Positions 44,436-54,824 of a stretch of DNA of 64,000 nucleotides are shown one piece after another. The notes beneath the pieces were generated by a model. The model worked only from the letters and a program-made list of their open reading frames with translations. It was not told the origin of the DNA and searched no databases. The translations under genes were made by a program, and so were the position numbers. How positions within the stretch are numbered: position 1 is the first letter of the stretch; every line of letters starts with the position of its first letter. Source of the DNA: Sneathiella chungangensis. GTDB lineage: Bacteria > Pseudomonadota > Alphaproteobacteria > Sneathiellales > Sneathiellaceae. The DNA lies in assembly GCF_009882935.1 (NCBI RefSeq), contig NZ_WTVA01000001.1:410568-474567 (forward strand), read 5' to 3'.

Positions 44436-45701
44436 ATGGCTCGCTTTACGGCAAAATACGAAATTGAGTCCCCTATTGGAATTGGTCGTGCGGCGGAGGT
44501 TCTCGCGGGAGAGCAATCCTCCGGCACATTTGTCAGGTTGGCAGCGGAAACGGACGAGTTGCGCGAACGCTCACGCGCACGTGTTGAACGCGTCGATGTC
44601 CTGAATATATCCGAGCAACCCTCCCTTCCGACGCGGCGACGCGGCAGTCAGTACGAGCGCGGGATTGTGACCGTAAGCTGGCCGGTGGCAACAATCGGAA
44701 ATTCTTTACCTAATCTATTGGCGACAATTGCCGGCAACCTGTTCGAACTGGCGGAAATCTCCGCGATCCGGTTGCTTGACGTCGACCTTCCAAGGGAATT
44801 TGTCGAAGCCTGCCCCGGCCCTAAATTCGGCGTAACGGGAACACGCCGACTTGCTGGCGTCGAGGAAGGATTGATGGTTGGCACCATCATCAAGCCCAGC
44901 GTTGGCTTCAGCCCGGATGACACGGCGGCACTTGTCAAACAGCTGGCGGAAGCGGACATAGACTTCATAAAAGACGACGAGTTGCAAGCGAACGGCCCAA
45001 ATTGCCCCCTGGAGGACAGGGCCAGAGAAGTCATGCGTGTTCTGAACGATCATCAGGAAAAAACAGGCAAGAAGGTGATGTATGCCTTCAACATTACCGA
45101 TGAAGTGGAGGAAATGTGGCGCCACGCCGAGACCATACAGTCCCTTGGGGGAAGCTGCCTTATGGTTTCGCTGCATTCCGTCGGATTGGCCGGCATGCGC
45201 GCGCTGCGCGATCACTGTGATCTACCGCTCCATGGCCATCGAAATGGGTGGGGGCTGTACTCTCGCTCCCCGGATATTGGCATCAGTTATGTCGCTTGGC
45301 AGAAACTTTGGCGATTGGCCGGCGCGGATCATTTGCATGTAAATGGGCTGGGAAATAAATTTACGGAAAGCGACTCTGTGGTAGCTGAGTCAGCACGAGC
45401 CGTTCAGGCACCCGTTTGTGAAGACGGACCGACCTATGCAGCAATGCCAGTCTATTCCTCCGGTCAAACGGCATGGCAGATTGCCCCGTCACGGGACATC
45501 CTGGGCTCCGATGATTTTATTTTTTGTGCTGGCGGCGGAATAATGAGCCATCCGTCCGGACCGGCGGCCGGTGTCACCGCCCTGCGTCAGGCGGCCATGG
45601 CCGCCCGAGAAGGGATCAACGTCGAAGAATTCGCCAAGTCTCATCGCGAACTGTCAGAAGCCCTGGAAAGATTTGAAAAACCCACCCTGACAAAAACCTA
45701 A
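44436..45701 (+). CDS. RuBisCO-like protein, probable 3-oxo-isoapionate-4-phosphate enzyme
   Basis: A 421-residue form IV RuBisCO large-chain homologue. Active-site equivalents are visible: Lys153 in GTIIKPSVGFSP, the carbamylation and metal site FIKDDE (Lys179, Asp181, Glu182), MVSLHS, the GHRNGWG loop and GGGIMSHPSGPAAG for phosphate binding. Among RuBisCO-like families, those in D-apiose clusters act on 3-oxo-isoapionate 4-phosphate, as decarboxylase (OiaX) or transcarboxylase/hydrolase (OiaT, giving 3-phosphoglycerate and glycolate). ApnO-, ApnL- and OiaK-like genes here support this. No erythrulose-phosphate isomerase is seen in the window, slightly favouring OiaT. Not a CO2-fixing RuBisCO. 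Confidence 0.82.
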   Translation: MARFTAKYEIESPIGIGRAAEVLAGEQSSGTFVRLAAETDELRERSRARVERVDVLNISEQPSLPTRRRGSQYERGIVTVSWPVATIGNSLPNLLATIAGNLFELAEISAIRLLDVDLPREFVEACPGPKFGVTGTRRLAGVEEGLMVGTIIKPSVGFSPDDTAALVKQLAEADIDFIKDDELQANGPNCPLEDRAREVMRVLNDHQEKTGKKVMYAFNITDEVEEMWRHAETIQSLGGSCLMVSLHSVGLAGMRALRDHCDLPLHGHRNGWGLYSRSPDIGISYVAWQKLWRLAGADHLHVNGLGNKFTESDSVVAESARAVQAPVCEDGPTYAAMPVYSSGQTAWQIAPSRDILGSDDFIFCAGGGIMSHPSGPAAGVTALRQAAMAAREGINVEEFAKSHRELSEALERFEKPTLTKT

Positions 45702-45742
45702 GAGACTAACATCCGGCGGCCATTCATCGAAACCAACTGACG

Positions 45743-46486
45743 TTACCTTTGCTGTTTATACCGTTCCTCGGAGCGGTTTAGATGTATTTCCATGGCCTTA
45801 ACGGCGCCTTCAACATCACGTTTTTCAATCAAATCGACAATTTCGCTGTGTTCCGCCAATGTCGTTTCTTCCCGCCCTGACCAATGCAGCAGAACTGTAT
45901 GATATTGAAAAAGCCACTTCAACATGGCCTCGCTGACAGCCGTTAGAAGCGGATTTCGTCCGGTTTCGGCGATCCGTTTGTGAAAGGCGATATCAGCTTG
46001 CATAAATGCCTCGGAATCACCCAACTTATCACGTTGCTTCGCGATCAAATCGCGGAGGTCGCGGATATCCTTTTTTGTGCTTCGTTCCGCGGCTGATTTT
46101 ACAATTCCCGCCTCCAATAGCCGACGGGCTTCTTTTAAATGCTCTATATTGGCCGGCTCCGATGTCAGGAGAAGCTGTGCAATCGCGTCCACTTGCTTGA
46201 AGGCCGTTCCCGCGGAAAGCTCGTTTACACGACTACGTTCGCCGTGGGAAATTGTAATAAGGCCCATGGTATGCAGGGATTGAAGGGACTCTCTCACTGC
46301 TGGCCGCCCCACACCGAAGCGCTCCATTAGCGTCCGCTCAGATGGCATGTAATCTCCCGGCGCAAGTTCTCCACTGGCGATCATGTTCCGCAGCCTGTCA
46401 AAAACTTGGTCGGATAATTTGCGCCGATGAATACGCTCCGCCGGTTCTTGGCTATCTAACTGGTCTTTGATTGGCATCGTACCCAA
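45743..46486 (-). CDS. GntR-family regulator (FCD subfamily) of the apiose-type cluster
   Basis: A 247-residue regulator with a winged helix at about 20-90 (DQVFDRLRNMIASGELAPGDYMPSERTLMERFGVGRPAVRESLQSLHTMGLI) and an FCD domain (about 100-240) with its His/Asp metal residues (DIAFHKRIAE, EHSEIVDLI). It is the last gene behind the lactonase and dehydrogenase and converges with the RuBisCO-like gene. A TGGTATGATC site overlaps its promoter region, consistent with autoregulation. Confidence 0.9.
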   Translation of the reverse strand: MGTMPIKDQLDSQEPAERIHRRKLSDQVFDRLRNMIASGELAPGDYMPSERTLMERFGVGRPAVRESLQSLHTMGLITISHGERSRVNELSAGTAFKQVDAIAQLLLTSEPANIEHLKEARRLLEAGIVKSAAERSTKKDIRDLRDLIAKQRDKLGDSEAFMQADIAFHKRIAETGRNPLLTAVSEAMLKWLFQYHTVLLHWSGREETTLAEHSEIVDLIEKRDVEGAVKAMEIHLNRSEERYKQQR

Positions 46487-46536
46487 CTTTCCATAAAGTA
46501 AAGAATATCCTTTCTATCATGGCATAACAACCATGT

Positions 46537-46546
46537 GATCATACCA
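46537..46546 (-). promoter_or_regulatory. Candidate operator of the apiose-type regulon, site 2
   Basis: Minus-strand TGGTATGATC, 51-60 bases upstream of the GntR start and overlapping the end of the lactonase gene. Shares the TGGTATGATC core with the site at 63530. Confidence 0.4.
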
Positions 46547-48323
46547 ATTTGACCGCGAAGGGGTCCAATGAAATAGGTTTGAGTGCATCAATTTGACAAG
46601 TAATTGTTTCACTGGTCAAGTTCGCCACGGCAATACAATCCGTAAACGCGATAACGGAAAGCTTGTCGGGATGAGAAACCCTGCTGGATCGCACCGGGGC
46701 ACCTCCCCGCCGCGCCAACAAAGAAATGGCATGACCCAAAGGGCTTAGTTTTCCGGCTTTTGTAACAACACCGCGTGGACCGGTAAACGCGGCCGGTGTC
46801 CAGGACTCTATTCCAAATGGAACGATTTCGGCCGCATATCCAACCGCGAAAGCAGCGCCGAAACGCGCCCAATGCCGAGGATCGGAGTTCGCCATGCATA
46901 TTCTCTGGTCACGAAAATTGTCCATTGTTTTCGTGCCATATGGGTTCTGGCGCATTGCTATTGAGGACAGCCCAAGCCTGTATGAAAGAGACCCTGCGAA
47001 TTTTCTTGTCGATTTAAGAATATATGGAATTGTTTCCAGAGTCTGCATCACGCTTTGATCGTCTGCCGCATGCACAATAGGATTTGTGCCATGTGAAATG
47101 AAATCCAGATTTTCCGTAGGTGGCCGCTTGCGATTGAGCTCGGTAAAATAGCTCAGCATTCCCCCGCCGATTTTTATGCCGTCAAAATTCTCCCGCGTCG
47201 CGGCATATATGGCGTCGAGCGGAGGACAATCGGGCCATTCGCTGCCGGGCGGCGTCGATTGTCTGTCCACGGACGGACATACCAGTAGGGAATCCAGCTT
47301 AAGTTGCGCCTGGTTCAGGCCCTTCTTAAGTAGCTGGAATTCCTTTCGCAGATCGCCAGTACAATCCGCCGCATACTCAAAATCATAAACAGCCGGATAC
47401 TTTCTTTGCAACTGACTGAAGGCGCGAAGATCATCAATTGTATGGCCTGCAGCGGGATCAAAATGGCAGGTAATCCTTGAAGGAGAAATCGTCGCAAGCA
47501 ACGGAAGGTATTGTAATGCTTCATCTGCTTCATTGGGCGTCAGGACGAGCGCCGTCTCCGGAAAAGAGCAATCCAAAATTTCCCCCGTCGCAACTGATAT
47601 TTGCCCGGCGGATGTTTCGACCTTGATGGATCGCCCGGTAAAAGAGAGATAGACGGATTGCGATACGGTCACGCCATGATCAAGCAAATACGGCCAAGGG
47701 AGTTCCAGCGGTCTTACATAGGTTTTGAACGACGCATCCGACCAATTCCGCTGGTCTTCCATTTCAAAGACGTCGCCCTTCAGCCGGCAGGAAACCGTAA
47801 CTCCCGAAGTTTCATGCGTTAAACATTGGATATTCTTGAAAGGTTGCCACGGCTCTATTTCATTCGGGAAGTGATCTTCAATTACCTGCCCATCTGAATG
47901 TTCCACTGTCACCCGGCTACCGGACACGCCTATCGGATGAAGTATCGTGAATCCCGCCCGGTTGGTCTCGAAGGAGCCTGTCGGCGTCGCTGCCGCCGAA
48001 AACACCAGACGATTGTTTCCCGCTTCAATGTTTACATCGACATCAAGCCGCGCATCGTTGCTATGATATATCGCATGATAAGTTACGCTGAAATGATCAC
48101 CTGATTCCTCAATACGCATATCCGTAATCTGCGGAACCAAGGTGCCCCAATCGCGGTCGCGGATCAGATATCCGATCCCCCGTATCATTTCTATTTGATC
48201 AAACCGGATATCGCGTAGATTCCCCTCTTCCAGGATCGCGGTCACCAGCCCAGCGGACAATAATCTCCTTTCCGGGATCGGGGCATCCGTTCCATAGAGA
48301 GTCATTGCCACTGTCAGTTCCAT
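46539..48323 (-). CDS. apnL: Probable D-apionate lactonase
   Basis: A 594-residue protein without signal peptide. The N-terminal half is beta-rich (about 1-230, carbohydrate-binding-like, IRGIGYLIRDRDWGTLVPQITDM) and the C-terminal half looks like a glycoside-hydrolase-type TIM barrel (about 255-560, with PSRITCHFDPAAG, FLQLLKKG-like helices and DFISHGTNPIVHAADDQSVMQTLETIP). Size and context match ApnL, which opens D-apionolactone to D-apionate. The start is 1 base after the apsD-like stop, so both are translated together. No classical lactonase motif is seen, so the call rests on resemblance and neighbourhood. Confidence 0.7.
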   Translation of the reverse strand: MELTVAMTLYGTDAPIPERRLLSAGLVTAILEEGNLRDIRFDQIEMIRGIGYLIRDRDWGTLVPQITDMRIEESGDHFSVTYHAIYHSNDARLDVDVNIEAGNNRLVFSAAATPTGSFETNRAGFTILHPIGVSGSRVTVEHSDGQVIEDHFPNEIEPWQPFKNIQCLTHETSGVTVSCRLKGDVFEMEDQRNWSDASFKTYVRPLELPWPYLLDHGVTVSQSVYLSFTGRSIKVETSAGQISVATGEILDCSFPETALVLTPNEADEALQYLPLLATISPSRITCHFDPAAGHTIDDLRAFSQLQRKYPAVYDFEYAADCTGDLRKEFQLLKKGLNQAQLKLDSLLVCPSVDRQSTPPGSEWPDCPPLDAIYAATRENFDGIKIGGGMLSYFTELNRKRPPTENLDFISHGTNPIVHAADDQSVMQTLETIPYILKSTRKFAGSLSYRLGLSSIAMRQNPYGTKTMDNFRDQRICMANSDPRHWARFGAAFAVGYAAEIVPFGIESWTPAAFTGPRGVVTKAGKLSPLGHAISLLARRGGAPVRSSRVSHPDKLSVIAFTDCIAVANLTSETITCQIDALKPISLDPFAVKLV

Positions 48324-48324
48324 G

Positions 48325-49353
48325 TCAGAGCTCGTCCAGCTTTACGGTTCGATTTTCCTGCGCAGATAAATAGGCGGCTTCGACGAGCGCCAATGTATTC
48401 AGATTGTCGTCACCCGACGTCTCAGGATTTGTCCCTGACCTCAAGCACTCGACAAAATGCTGCTGGATAATCTGAACGCTCTCCTGAATATTATGCCAGG
48501 GCCGTTCCACCCAAGGTAGCAGCGGCGGAGAAACATCAAACACCTGATCAGTCCCGTCTTTATGTACGATGAGTTTATAGCCCGCCTCCAATCGCAAGCT
48601 GCCTCGATCCCCGTCGATTTCCAGTAAGGTTTCAGGAAAGGTTTCCGGCTGTCGCTTTGTTGAATAGGAACAATCTACGACGGACGTCGCCCCGTTCTCA
48701 TGATTCAACAGCATTGTCGCGACATCTTCCCCCTTGATCTTCGGATTTATCCTGTTGATCAGCGCGGAGATTGAGGTGGCATTCCCGAATATCGCCCTGG
48801 AAATATCCAGGATATGAATGCCCAGGTCCTGGATAATAAACCGATCATCGGTGGCGAGATACGGTTGGTTCGCATATACATCATAGGCCGATCGGAACGA
48901 AACGCGTCCGAAAAACGGGGTTCCGATTTCTCCCTTTTGGATCGCTGATATCGCCGCGCGAACAGCAGATTGCCACCTGAAATTTTCATGAACCATCAGG
49001 ATCCGGTTGGCCTGCTGCGCGGACTTCACCATCGCCCTGGCATCATCGAGGTTTTCGGCAAACGGCTTTTGGCAAATAATGTTCAGCCCAGCCGCAGCGG
49101 CGAGTTCGACCAACGGTCTGTGCGACGTCACCGTGGTTGCGATATCCACGAAATCAAGCCGTTCCGCGGCGATCATTTCGGCGACATCACCATATGTCGC
49201 GTCGACGTCAAAGGCTTTCGCGGTATTTTTCAGGCTATCCGGATCGCGATCACATAGCGCGACAATTTCTGCGCCGTCAATCGCCGCCCAGGCATGCATA
49301 TGATTTTGGGCAAAAAATCCGCACCCTATAAGCGCTCCCTTTAATGTCTCCAT
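48325..49353 (-). CDS. apsD: Probable D-apiose dehydrogenase (Gfo/Idh/MocA family)
   Basis: A 342-residue NAD-dependent oxidoreductase with Rossmann motif ALIGCGFFAQNHMHAW, catalytic Lys96 in CQKPF and substrate-site sequences MVHENFRWQ and LGIHILDISRAIFG. The ATG at 49353 is 4 bases after the permease stop, with GGGGAAG as ribosome-binding site; 29 upstream codons are discarded. It should oxidise D-apiose to apionolactone for the next gene in the operon. The sugar is inferred from the cluster. Confidence 0.72.
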   Translation of the reverse strand: METLKGALIGCGFFAQNHMHAWAAIDGAEIVALCDRDPDSLKNTAKAFDVDATYGDVAEMIAAERLDFVDIATTVTSHRPLVELAAAAGLNIICQKPFAENLDDARAMVKSAQQANRILMVHENFRWQSAVRAAISAIQKGEIGTPFFGRVSFRSAYDVYANQPYLATDDRFIIQDLGIHILDISRAIFGNATSISALINRINPKIKGEDVATMLLNHENGATSVVDCSYSTKRQPETFPETLLEIDGDRGSLRLEAGYKLIVHKDGTDQVFDVSPPLLPWVERPWHNIQESVQIIQQHFVECLRSGTNPETSGDDNLNTLALVEAAYLSAQENRTVKLDEL

Positions 49354-49357
49354 AATG

Positions 49358-50428
49358 TTACTTCCCCAGGGCCGCCTGGCTCTGCAGCGCCACACGACTT
49401 TGTATTTTCTGTTGTGCCTGATCCACGACGACCGCGGCAATTATCACCAGGCCCTTGATGACAATCTGCCAGAAAGACGAAACCCCCATCATGACCAGGC
49501 CATCGGAAAGAATACCGATGACAAAAGCGCCGACGATAGTTCCGGCGATCCGTCCCCGCCCCCCCGACATGGATGTGCCACCAAGGACGGCGGCGGCAAT
49601 GGCGTTCAACTCGAATGTTTCCCCCGTCGCCGGGTGCGATGCGACAAGCTGGGAACTGATGATCAGTCCGACAATAGCCGCACAGAGCCCGGAAAACATG
49701 TAAACGAACATCTTGACCTGATTGACTTTCACACCGGACAGGGCCGCCCCCTTCTCGTTTCCGCCCACCGCATAGATGTGCCGCCCGAGCGGGGTTCTGC
49801 TCGCGAGGTAAGCCGCGCCAAGGCCGACAAAAATCAGGATCCAGATCGTGATTGGAATACCCAGAACTGATCCCGCTCCCAGCAGGACGAAGGTATCCGA
49901 ACCATATTCCGGATTACCGTTCAAATTAGGAAAGGTCCTGCCATCGGAAAAAAGCAGGGCAGCGCCGCGGGCAACGTAAAGTGTTCCAAGTGTCGCGATA
50001 AACGGCGCGACGCTGAGCTTGGTGATAAGCAAGCCGTTTATCATTCCAACGAACACGCCAACGCAGAGGACAATTGCGATAATCTCCAGGGTATTGAACT
50101 GAATACTCCAGCCCAGCCCGAAATCCACTCCAAACAGCACCAGCCAGCCGGCCACCATTCCGCATAACCCGACGATTGATCCGACGGATAAATCGATACC
50201 GCCGGTAATAATCACGAAAGTCATGCCGATGGCCAGAAAGGCATTCAATGCCACATGTTTGGACATAATCACCATATTTGCCGCGGTCAGAAAATTGGGC
50301 GCGGCAAAGGCGAAAAATGCAAATACCGCGATGAGCGCGATAAAGGTGCGCAACCGTAAGATAAGCAACAGGGCTGATTGGCTGTTGGCGGTGGGATTGG
50401 AAGCGCTCGTGGTTGATTGTGTCGTCAT
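49358..50428 (-). CDS. Ribose-type sugar ABC transporter permease
   Basis: A 356-residue membrane protein of the RbsC family with about 9-10 helices. Signature sequences include ITGGIDLSVGSIVGLCG, APFIATLGTLYVARG, FELNAIAAAVLGGTSMSGGRGRIAGTIVGAFVIGIL and the short basic N-terminus. The start overlaps the ATPase stop as TAATG. Part of a complete importer with the ATPase, a DUF2291 lipoprotein and a binding protein. Confidence 0.93.
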   Translation of the reverse strand: MTTQSTTSASNPTANSQSALLLILRLRTFIALIAVFAFFAFAAPNFLTAANMVIMSKHVALNAFLAIGMTFVIITGGIDLSVGSIVGLCGMVAGWLVLFGVDFGLGWSIQFNTLEIIAIVLCVGVFVGMINGLLITKLSVAPFIATLGTLYVARGAALLFSDGRTFPNLNGNPEYGSDTFVLLGAGSVLGIPITIWILIFVGLGAAYLASRTPLGRHIYAVGGNEKGAALSGVKVNQVKMFVYMFSGLCAAIVGLIISSQLVASHPATGETFELNAIAAAVLGGTSMSGGRGRIAGTIVGAFVIGILSDGLVMMGVSSFWQIVIKGLVIIAAVVVDQAQQKIQSRVALQSQAALGK

Positions 50429-51975
50429 TATTCAGCCAACTCCTTCTCAGGAATATGTGTCGCCCGCGCATGACCAACAGCCGAGGCGGCGACAACCATG
50501 CTTTCATTCGTATCCTTGCGATCCCATTCGCCGGTAATGCGCCCGTTCGACATCACGATGATACGGTCGGACAGCGACATCACCTCATCCAGATCCGAGG
50601 TAACGAACAGAATACCAAGACCTTCCGCCGCGAGGCGGCGCATTTCGCGAAAGACTTCCGCCTTCGCGCCGACATCGATGCCGCGGCTGGGCTCATCCAT
50701 CAGCAGTATTTTCGGCTTCGTCATAAGCGCCTTACCGATGACGACCTTTTGCTGATTGCCGCCGGAAAGAGAACTCACCGGATTTTCAGGAGAGGCAATT
50801 TTGATTGTGAGATCGCGAACATAATCCATGACGGCCTTTTTTTCCTTCTCAAGGTCCAGATGAAACCAACGCGTGAAGTCCCGCAAACTGGAAAGGGACA
50901 TATTTTCGCGAACCGAATGCATCTGGATAAGACCGACCGCCTTGCGATCTTCGGGGATAAGGACGATACCACGACGAATACGTCCCTCAACGGTCTTTTC
51001 GGTGAGCGGTTCTCCATCAACGAAGAACCGGCCGGTGGAATGCGGATGCTGAACCATAATGCATTCAAAAAACTCCGACCGGCCTGCGCCCATAAGGCCA
51101 TATATACCCACAATCTCGCCCTCTTTGAGGGACAGGCTGACGTTATCGACAACAAATTTACCGCCTTCACGGAGCAGGCTGATATTCTCGGCGCGAAATA
51201 CTTCCTTGCCGAAATCATGCTCGACGGATTTCGCAAAATCCTTGGACGCGCTACCGATCATATTCTGAACGATCCAGGGAACATCGACGCCTTCCATGCT
51301 CCGCGCCCCGGTAATATGTCCGTCCCGCAGAACCGTGATATAATCCCCGATCCGGATCAATTCCTCCAGACGGTGAGAGATATAGATAATGCCGACCCCG
51401 CGTGCTCTCAGGTCGGCAATGACCTTGAACAGGATTTCCACTTCGGATGAGGACAGGGCCGACGTTGGTTCATCCAGAATAAGAATGCGGGCATCTACCG
51501 CGAGGGACTTCGCAATTTCTACAATCTGCTGTTCGCCGATCCGCAGGTCCCCGACGAGCGTATCGGGGCTTATTTTATGCTCCAGCCGCTCCATCAGCCG
51601 CTGTGTTACTTCACGCTGACGCTTGCGGTCGATATGAACGCCGAATTGAAGGTTTTCCCGGCCCATAAAGATATTTTCCGACACCGAAAGATCGGGAAAT
51701 AGATTCAACTCCTGGAAAACGATGCCAATTCCATGCGCGGCGGCATCTGCCGTACCGCGCAAATGCACCTCCTTTCCATCGATGAGAAGCTCGCCGTCCG
51801 TCAATTGTTCGACCCCGGCGATGACTTTCATCATGGTCGATTTACCTGCACCGTTTTCGCCCACCAGCACATTCACGGCACCGAGACGAACGTCGAAATC
51901 AACGTTGTTCAGCGCAATTGTGCCCGGATACACCTTTGTTCCGTTGCGAATAGAGAGACCAATTGGGTGTGTCAT
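50428..51975 (-). CDS. Ribose-type sugar ABC transporter ATPase (two ABC domains)
   Basis: A 515-residue RbsA-type protein. The first domain has Walker A GENGAGKST (about 38-46), signature LRIGEQQ and Walker B ILILDEPTSAL. The second has a changed Walker A, GLMGAGRSE, and signature LSGGNQQKV with LLMDEPSRGIDVG, as usual for this class. It energises uptake through the adjacent permease. Start overlaps the DUF2291 gene stop by one base (TAATG). Confidence 0.95.
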   Translation of the reverse strand: MTHPIGLSIRNGTKVYPGTIALNNVDFDVRLGAVNVLVGENGAGKSTMMKVIAGVEQLTDGELLIDGKEVHLRGTADAAAHGIGIVFQELNLFPDLSVSENIFMGRENLQFGVHIDRKRQREVTQRLMERLEHKISPDTLVGDLRIGEQQIVEIAKSLAVDARILILDEPTSALSSSEVEILFKVIADLRARGVGIIYISHRLEELIRIGDYITVLRDGHITGARSMEGVDVPWIVQNMIGSASKDFAKSVEHDFGKEVFRAENISLLREGGKFVVDNVSLSLKEGEIVGIYGLMGAGRSEFFECIMVQHPHSTGRFFVDGEPLTEKTVEGRIRRGIVLIPEDRKAVGLIQMHSVRENMSLSSLRDFTRWFHLDLEKEKKAVMDYVRDLTIKIASPENPVSSLSGGNQQKVVIGKALMTKPKILLMDEPSRGIDVGAKAEVFREMRRLAAEGLGILFVTSDLDEVMSLSDRIIVMSNGRITGEWDRKDTNESMVVAASAVGHARATHIPEKELAE

Positions 51976-52619
51976 TAACGGACCCCCACCTCAACCGGCG
52001 TCAGAACCAGCTTCGATCCGGGACTTGTCACGCTGAAGACGGCAATAAATGATACATCCGCACCAACCAAGTTATCCATCGGCAAAGTTGAGGTCACCCT
52101 GTCATGAGCTTCCGAATTAAGCGAGCGGCCAAGTTTCGCATATTCGATTTGATCGCGGAAATCCGAGAATGTCAGGAACGTCACCGCGTCCCGCAATGCG
52201 GTTCCCCTGATGACCGGCCCCAGTTGCAGAAGAAAATCAGGTTCGTTATTGCCGGTGGCGTCTATCGTCGCGGTTGCCGCCCGGCTTTCCGTGTTCGCCG
52301 AGAGTATCTTGCCATTCCCGCGAACGATAAAATGCCAGGGGCTCGCCTCGCTTTCCTGACGAACACCAAATTGATTTCCAGCATCATCCAGACCCTTCGC
52401 AAGGCCGGTGATAACCTCTTCAAATGGATGCGAATTTTCTTTGTAGAACGGAACGAACTTTGTGTCCCAATTGTCCGAAACGAAAGCGTCCATTCGTTCC
52501 GCATCCGTCATTTTCGACGAAGCTATCTCATCCGGGGAAGGATTTTTGACAATTTTGCATGCCGATATGGTCGTCACCAATAGCGTCAGACACATCGCAG
52601 TCAAGGCGCGTCGGTACAT
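51975..52619 (-). CDS. DUF2291-family periplasmic lipoprotein
   Basis: A 214-residue lipoprotein. The signal peptide ends in the lipobox ISAC with lipidated Cys21. The remainder carries FVSDNWDTKFVPFYKENSHPFEEVITGL and the AKLGRSLNSEAHDRV segment characteristic of DUF2291. Members sit almost always between the binding protein and ATPase genes of ribose-type importers, as here. Function unknown; an accessory role in sugar uptake is inferred. Confidence 0.85.
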   Translation of the reverse strand: MYRRALTAMCLTLLVTTISACKIVKNPSPDEIASSKMTDAERMDAFVSDNWDTKFVPFYKENSHPFEEVITGLAKGLDDAGNQFGVRQESEASPWHFIVRGNGKILSANTESRAATATIDATGNNEPDFLLQLGPVIRGTALRDAVTFLTFSDFRDQIEYAKLGRSLNSEAHDRVTSTLPMDNLVGADVSFIAVFSVTSPGSKLVLTPVEVGVR

Positions 52620-52653
52620 TCACGGAACTCCAGTTTCTAGGGTCAGTTAGAAA

Positions 52654-52684
52654 TTCGGCCAGCACAACGATAGTGCTGGCCGAA
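52654..52684 (-). terminator. Intercistronic hairpin after the sugar-binding protein gene
   Basis: Perfect 12-bp stem TTCGGCCAGCAC / GTGCTGGCCGAA with a 7-base loop, 10 bases past the stop of the binding-protein gene. No long U-tract follows on the minus strand, so 3'-end stabilisation is as likely as termination. Confidence 0.7.
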
Positions 52685-52694
52685 ATAACTGTCA

Positions 52695-53663
<969 letters not shown>

Positions 53664-53811
53664 CTAGTTTTTTGCTTTTTTGGTGTATTTTCCCGGTTTC
53701 ACATACATTTACTTACTGTTCAAACCGTCTATGCATATGGCGACTTTTCTTTTTTTACCGTCCCACAGAAAAACTCTCGCCAACTCCTATTTTGGTCACA
53801 AGAATATTATT

Positions 53812-53831
53812 AAAGGGCCTGTCGACCCTTA
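53812..53831 (-). terminator. Possible weak terminator after the apnO-like gene
   Basis: Inverted repeat AAGGG / CCCTT with an 8-base loop and flanking A-T pairs, followed on the minus strand by TAATAATATT. Short stem, so low confidence. Confidence 0.3.
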
Positions 53832-53872
53832 ATATGCCATGCTCCCATTTCACGGGACCAAGCCCGAACTCG

Positions 53873-54700
53873 TCAGGTTATCCGTTCGATACTGGCGGCA
53901 ATTTCTTCAGTTTCGAAGACACGCTTCCAGTTATCGCGCATCAAGGTTGGCTTACCAAACTCTATCGCCTTATTGCACGCATCCGAGAACGCGCCGTCAA
54001 TTTCGTTGAAAATGACCGCACTTAATATATTCATATGGCCGAGGAGAAAATCGCGGGCGGCATCCGCCGGCACTCCGCGTGAAACGACTTCATCCATCGC
54101 CTCTTTCATGACGGACAGCAATGTCGCGCAAACCGTTTCCGATAGACCCGGCTCCAGAAGGGCCATTTGCTCCACCGTCACGCGATAGGAATTGGCGACC
54201 GGGGCAAATATTGTGCGCCCAACCTTTTCACCCAGGGCATAATCCTCTTCCGGACCCTGCATCAAGGCGTTGACCACCCCTTGCTTGGCCGCAAATCCGC
54301 CGAAATAATCCCGCTTCGCAACGATATCCGTCTCGTCGTTAAATATAGGAGGGTGGCAAGGATGCGTCACGAAATATGTAATATCGTCTCGCTCCGGCAG
54401 ATGACCCGCGAATGGTGCCGCGGCATCCAGGCAAACCACCATCGCACCCGGCCTGATCTTGTCATTGATTGAATGCGCGACCTTGCCGATAACCGTATCA
54501 GGGACCGCCAGAACGACAATATCCGCGCCATCAAGCGCTACATCGACATCGACGCAATCAACGCCGACCTCTTCCTTTAGTCGCGATCGGCCAGCCTCCG
54601 ACACCTCCACATGGCGAGCTTCAAAGTCGGAATTCTGGAGATTTCTGGATAGACGGACACCCATCTTACCACCGGCGCCGAACAGTGCGAGTTTAATCAC
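53873..54700 (-). CDS. apnO: Probable D-apionate oxidoisomerase
   Basis: A 275-residue NAD-dependent enzyme of the 6-phosphogluconate dehydrogenase-like superfamily. Rossmann motif LALFGAGGKMGVRLS at residues 4-18, then ADIVVLAVPDTVIGKVA, VCLDAAAP and the conserved THPCHPPIF segment, with an all-helical C-terminal domain. ApnO oxidises and isomerises D-apionate to 3-oxo-isoapionate. The substrate assignment depends on the cluster: divergent OiaK-like kinase, ApnL-like lactonase and RuBisCO-like protein. Confidence 0.72.
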   Translation of the reverse strand: MIKLALFGAGGKMGVRLSRNLQNSDFEARHVEVSEAGRSRLKEEVGVDCVDVDVALDGADIVVLAVPDTVIGKVAHSINDKIRPGAMVVCLDAAAPFAGHLPERDDITYFVTHPCHPPIFNDETDIVAKRDYFGGFAAKQGVVNALMQGPEEDYALGEKVGRTIFAPVANSYRVTVEQMALLEPGLSETVCATLLSVMKEAMDEVVSRGVPADAARDFLLGHMNILSAVIFNEIDGAFSDACNKAIEFGKPTLMRDNWKRVFETEEIAASIERIT

Positions 54701-54751
54701 GATCCCTCCCCTTTTTTATGAGCCGCCAGATATTACGGTAATGATTGACTA

Positions 54752-54783
54752 CTGGTATGATGATGTAATAAACATATCATCAT
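54752..54783. promoter_or_regulatory. Candidate operator of the apiose-type regulon, site 3
   Basis: CTGGTATGATGATGTAAT (54752-54769) matches the 5' part of the shared motif. It is embedded in an inverted repeat ATGATGAT / ATCATCAT (54757-54764, 54776-54783). It lies between the divergent apnO-like and oiaK-like genes, 52-73 bases from each start. Confidence 0.55.
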
Positions 54784-54824
54784 GTCAATACGGTGAATAA
54801 ATTTTTCTGAGGGATAGTAAACTG

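Noticed and set aside
44436..45701. RuBisCO-like gene as evidence for Calvin-cycle carbon fixation
   Set aside because: The protein is a form IV homologue in a sugar catabolic cluster. No rbcS, phosphoribulokinase or carboxysome genes are present.
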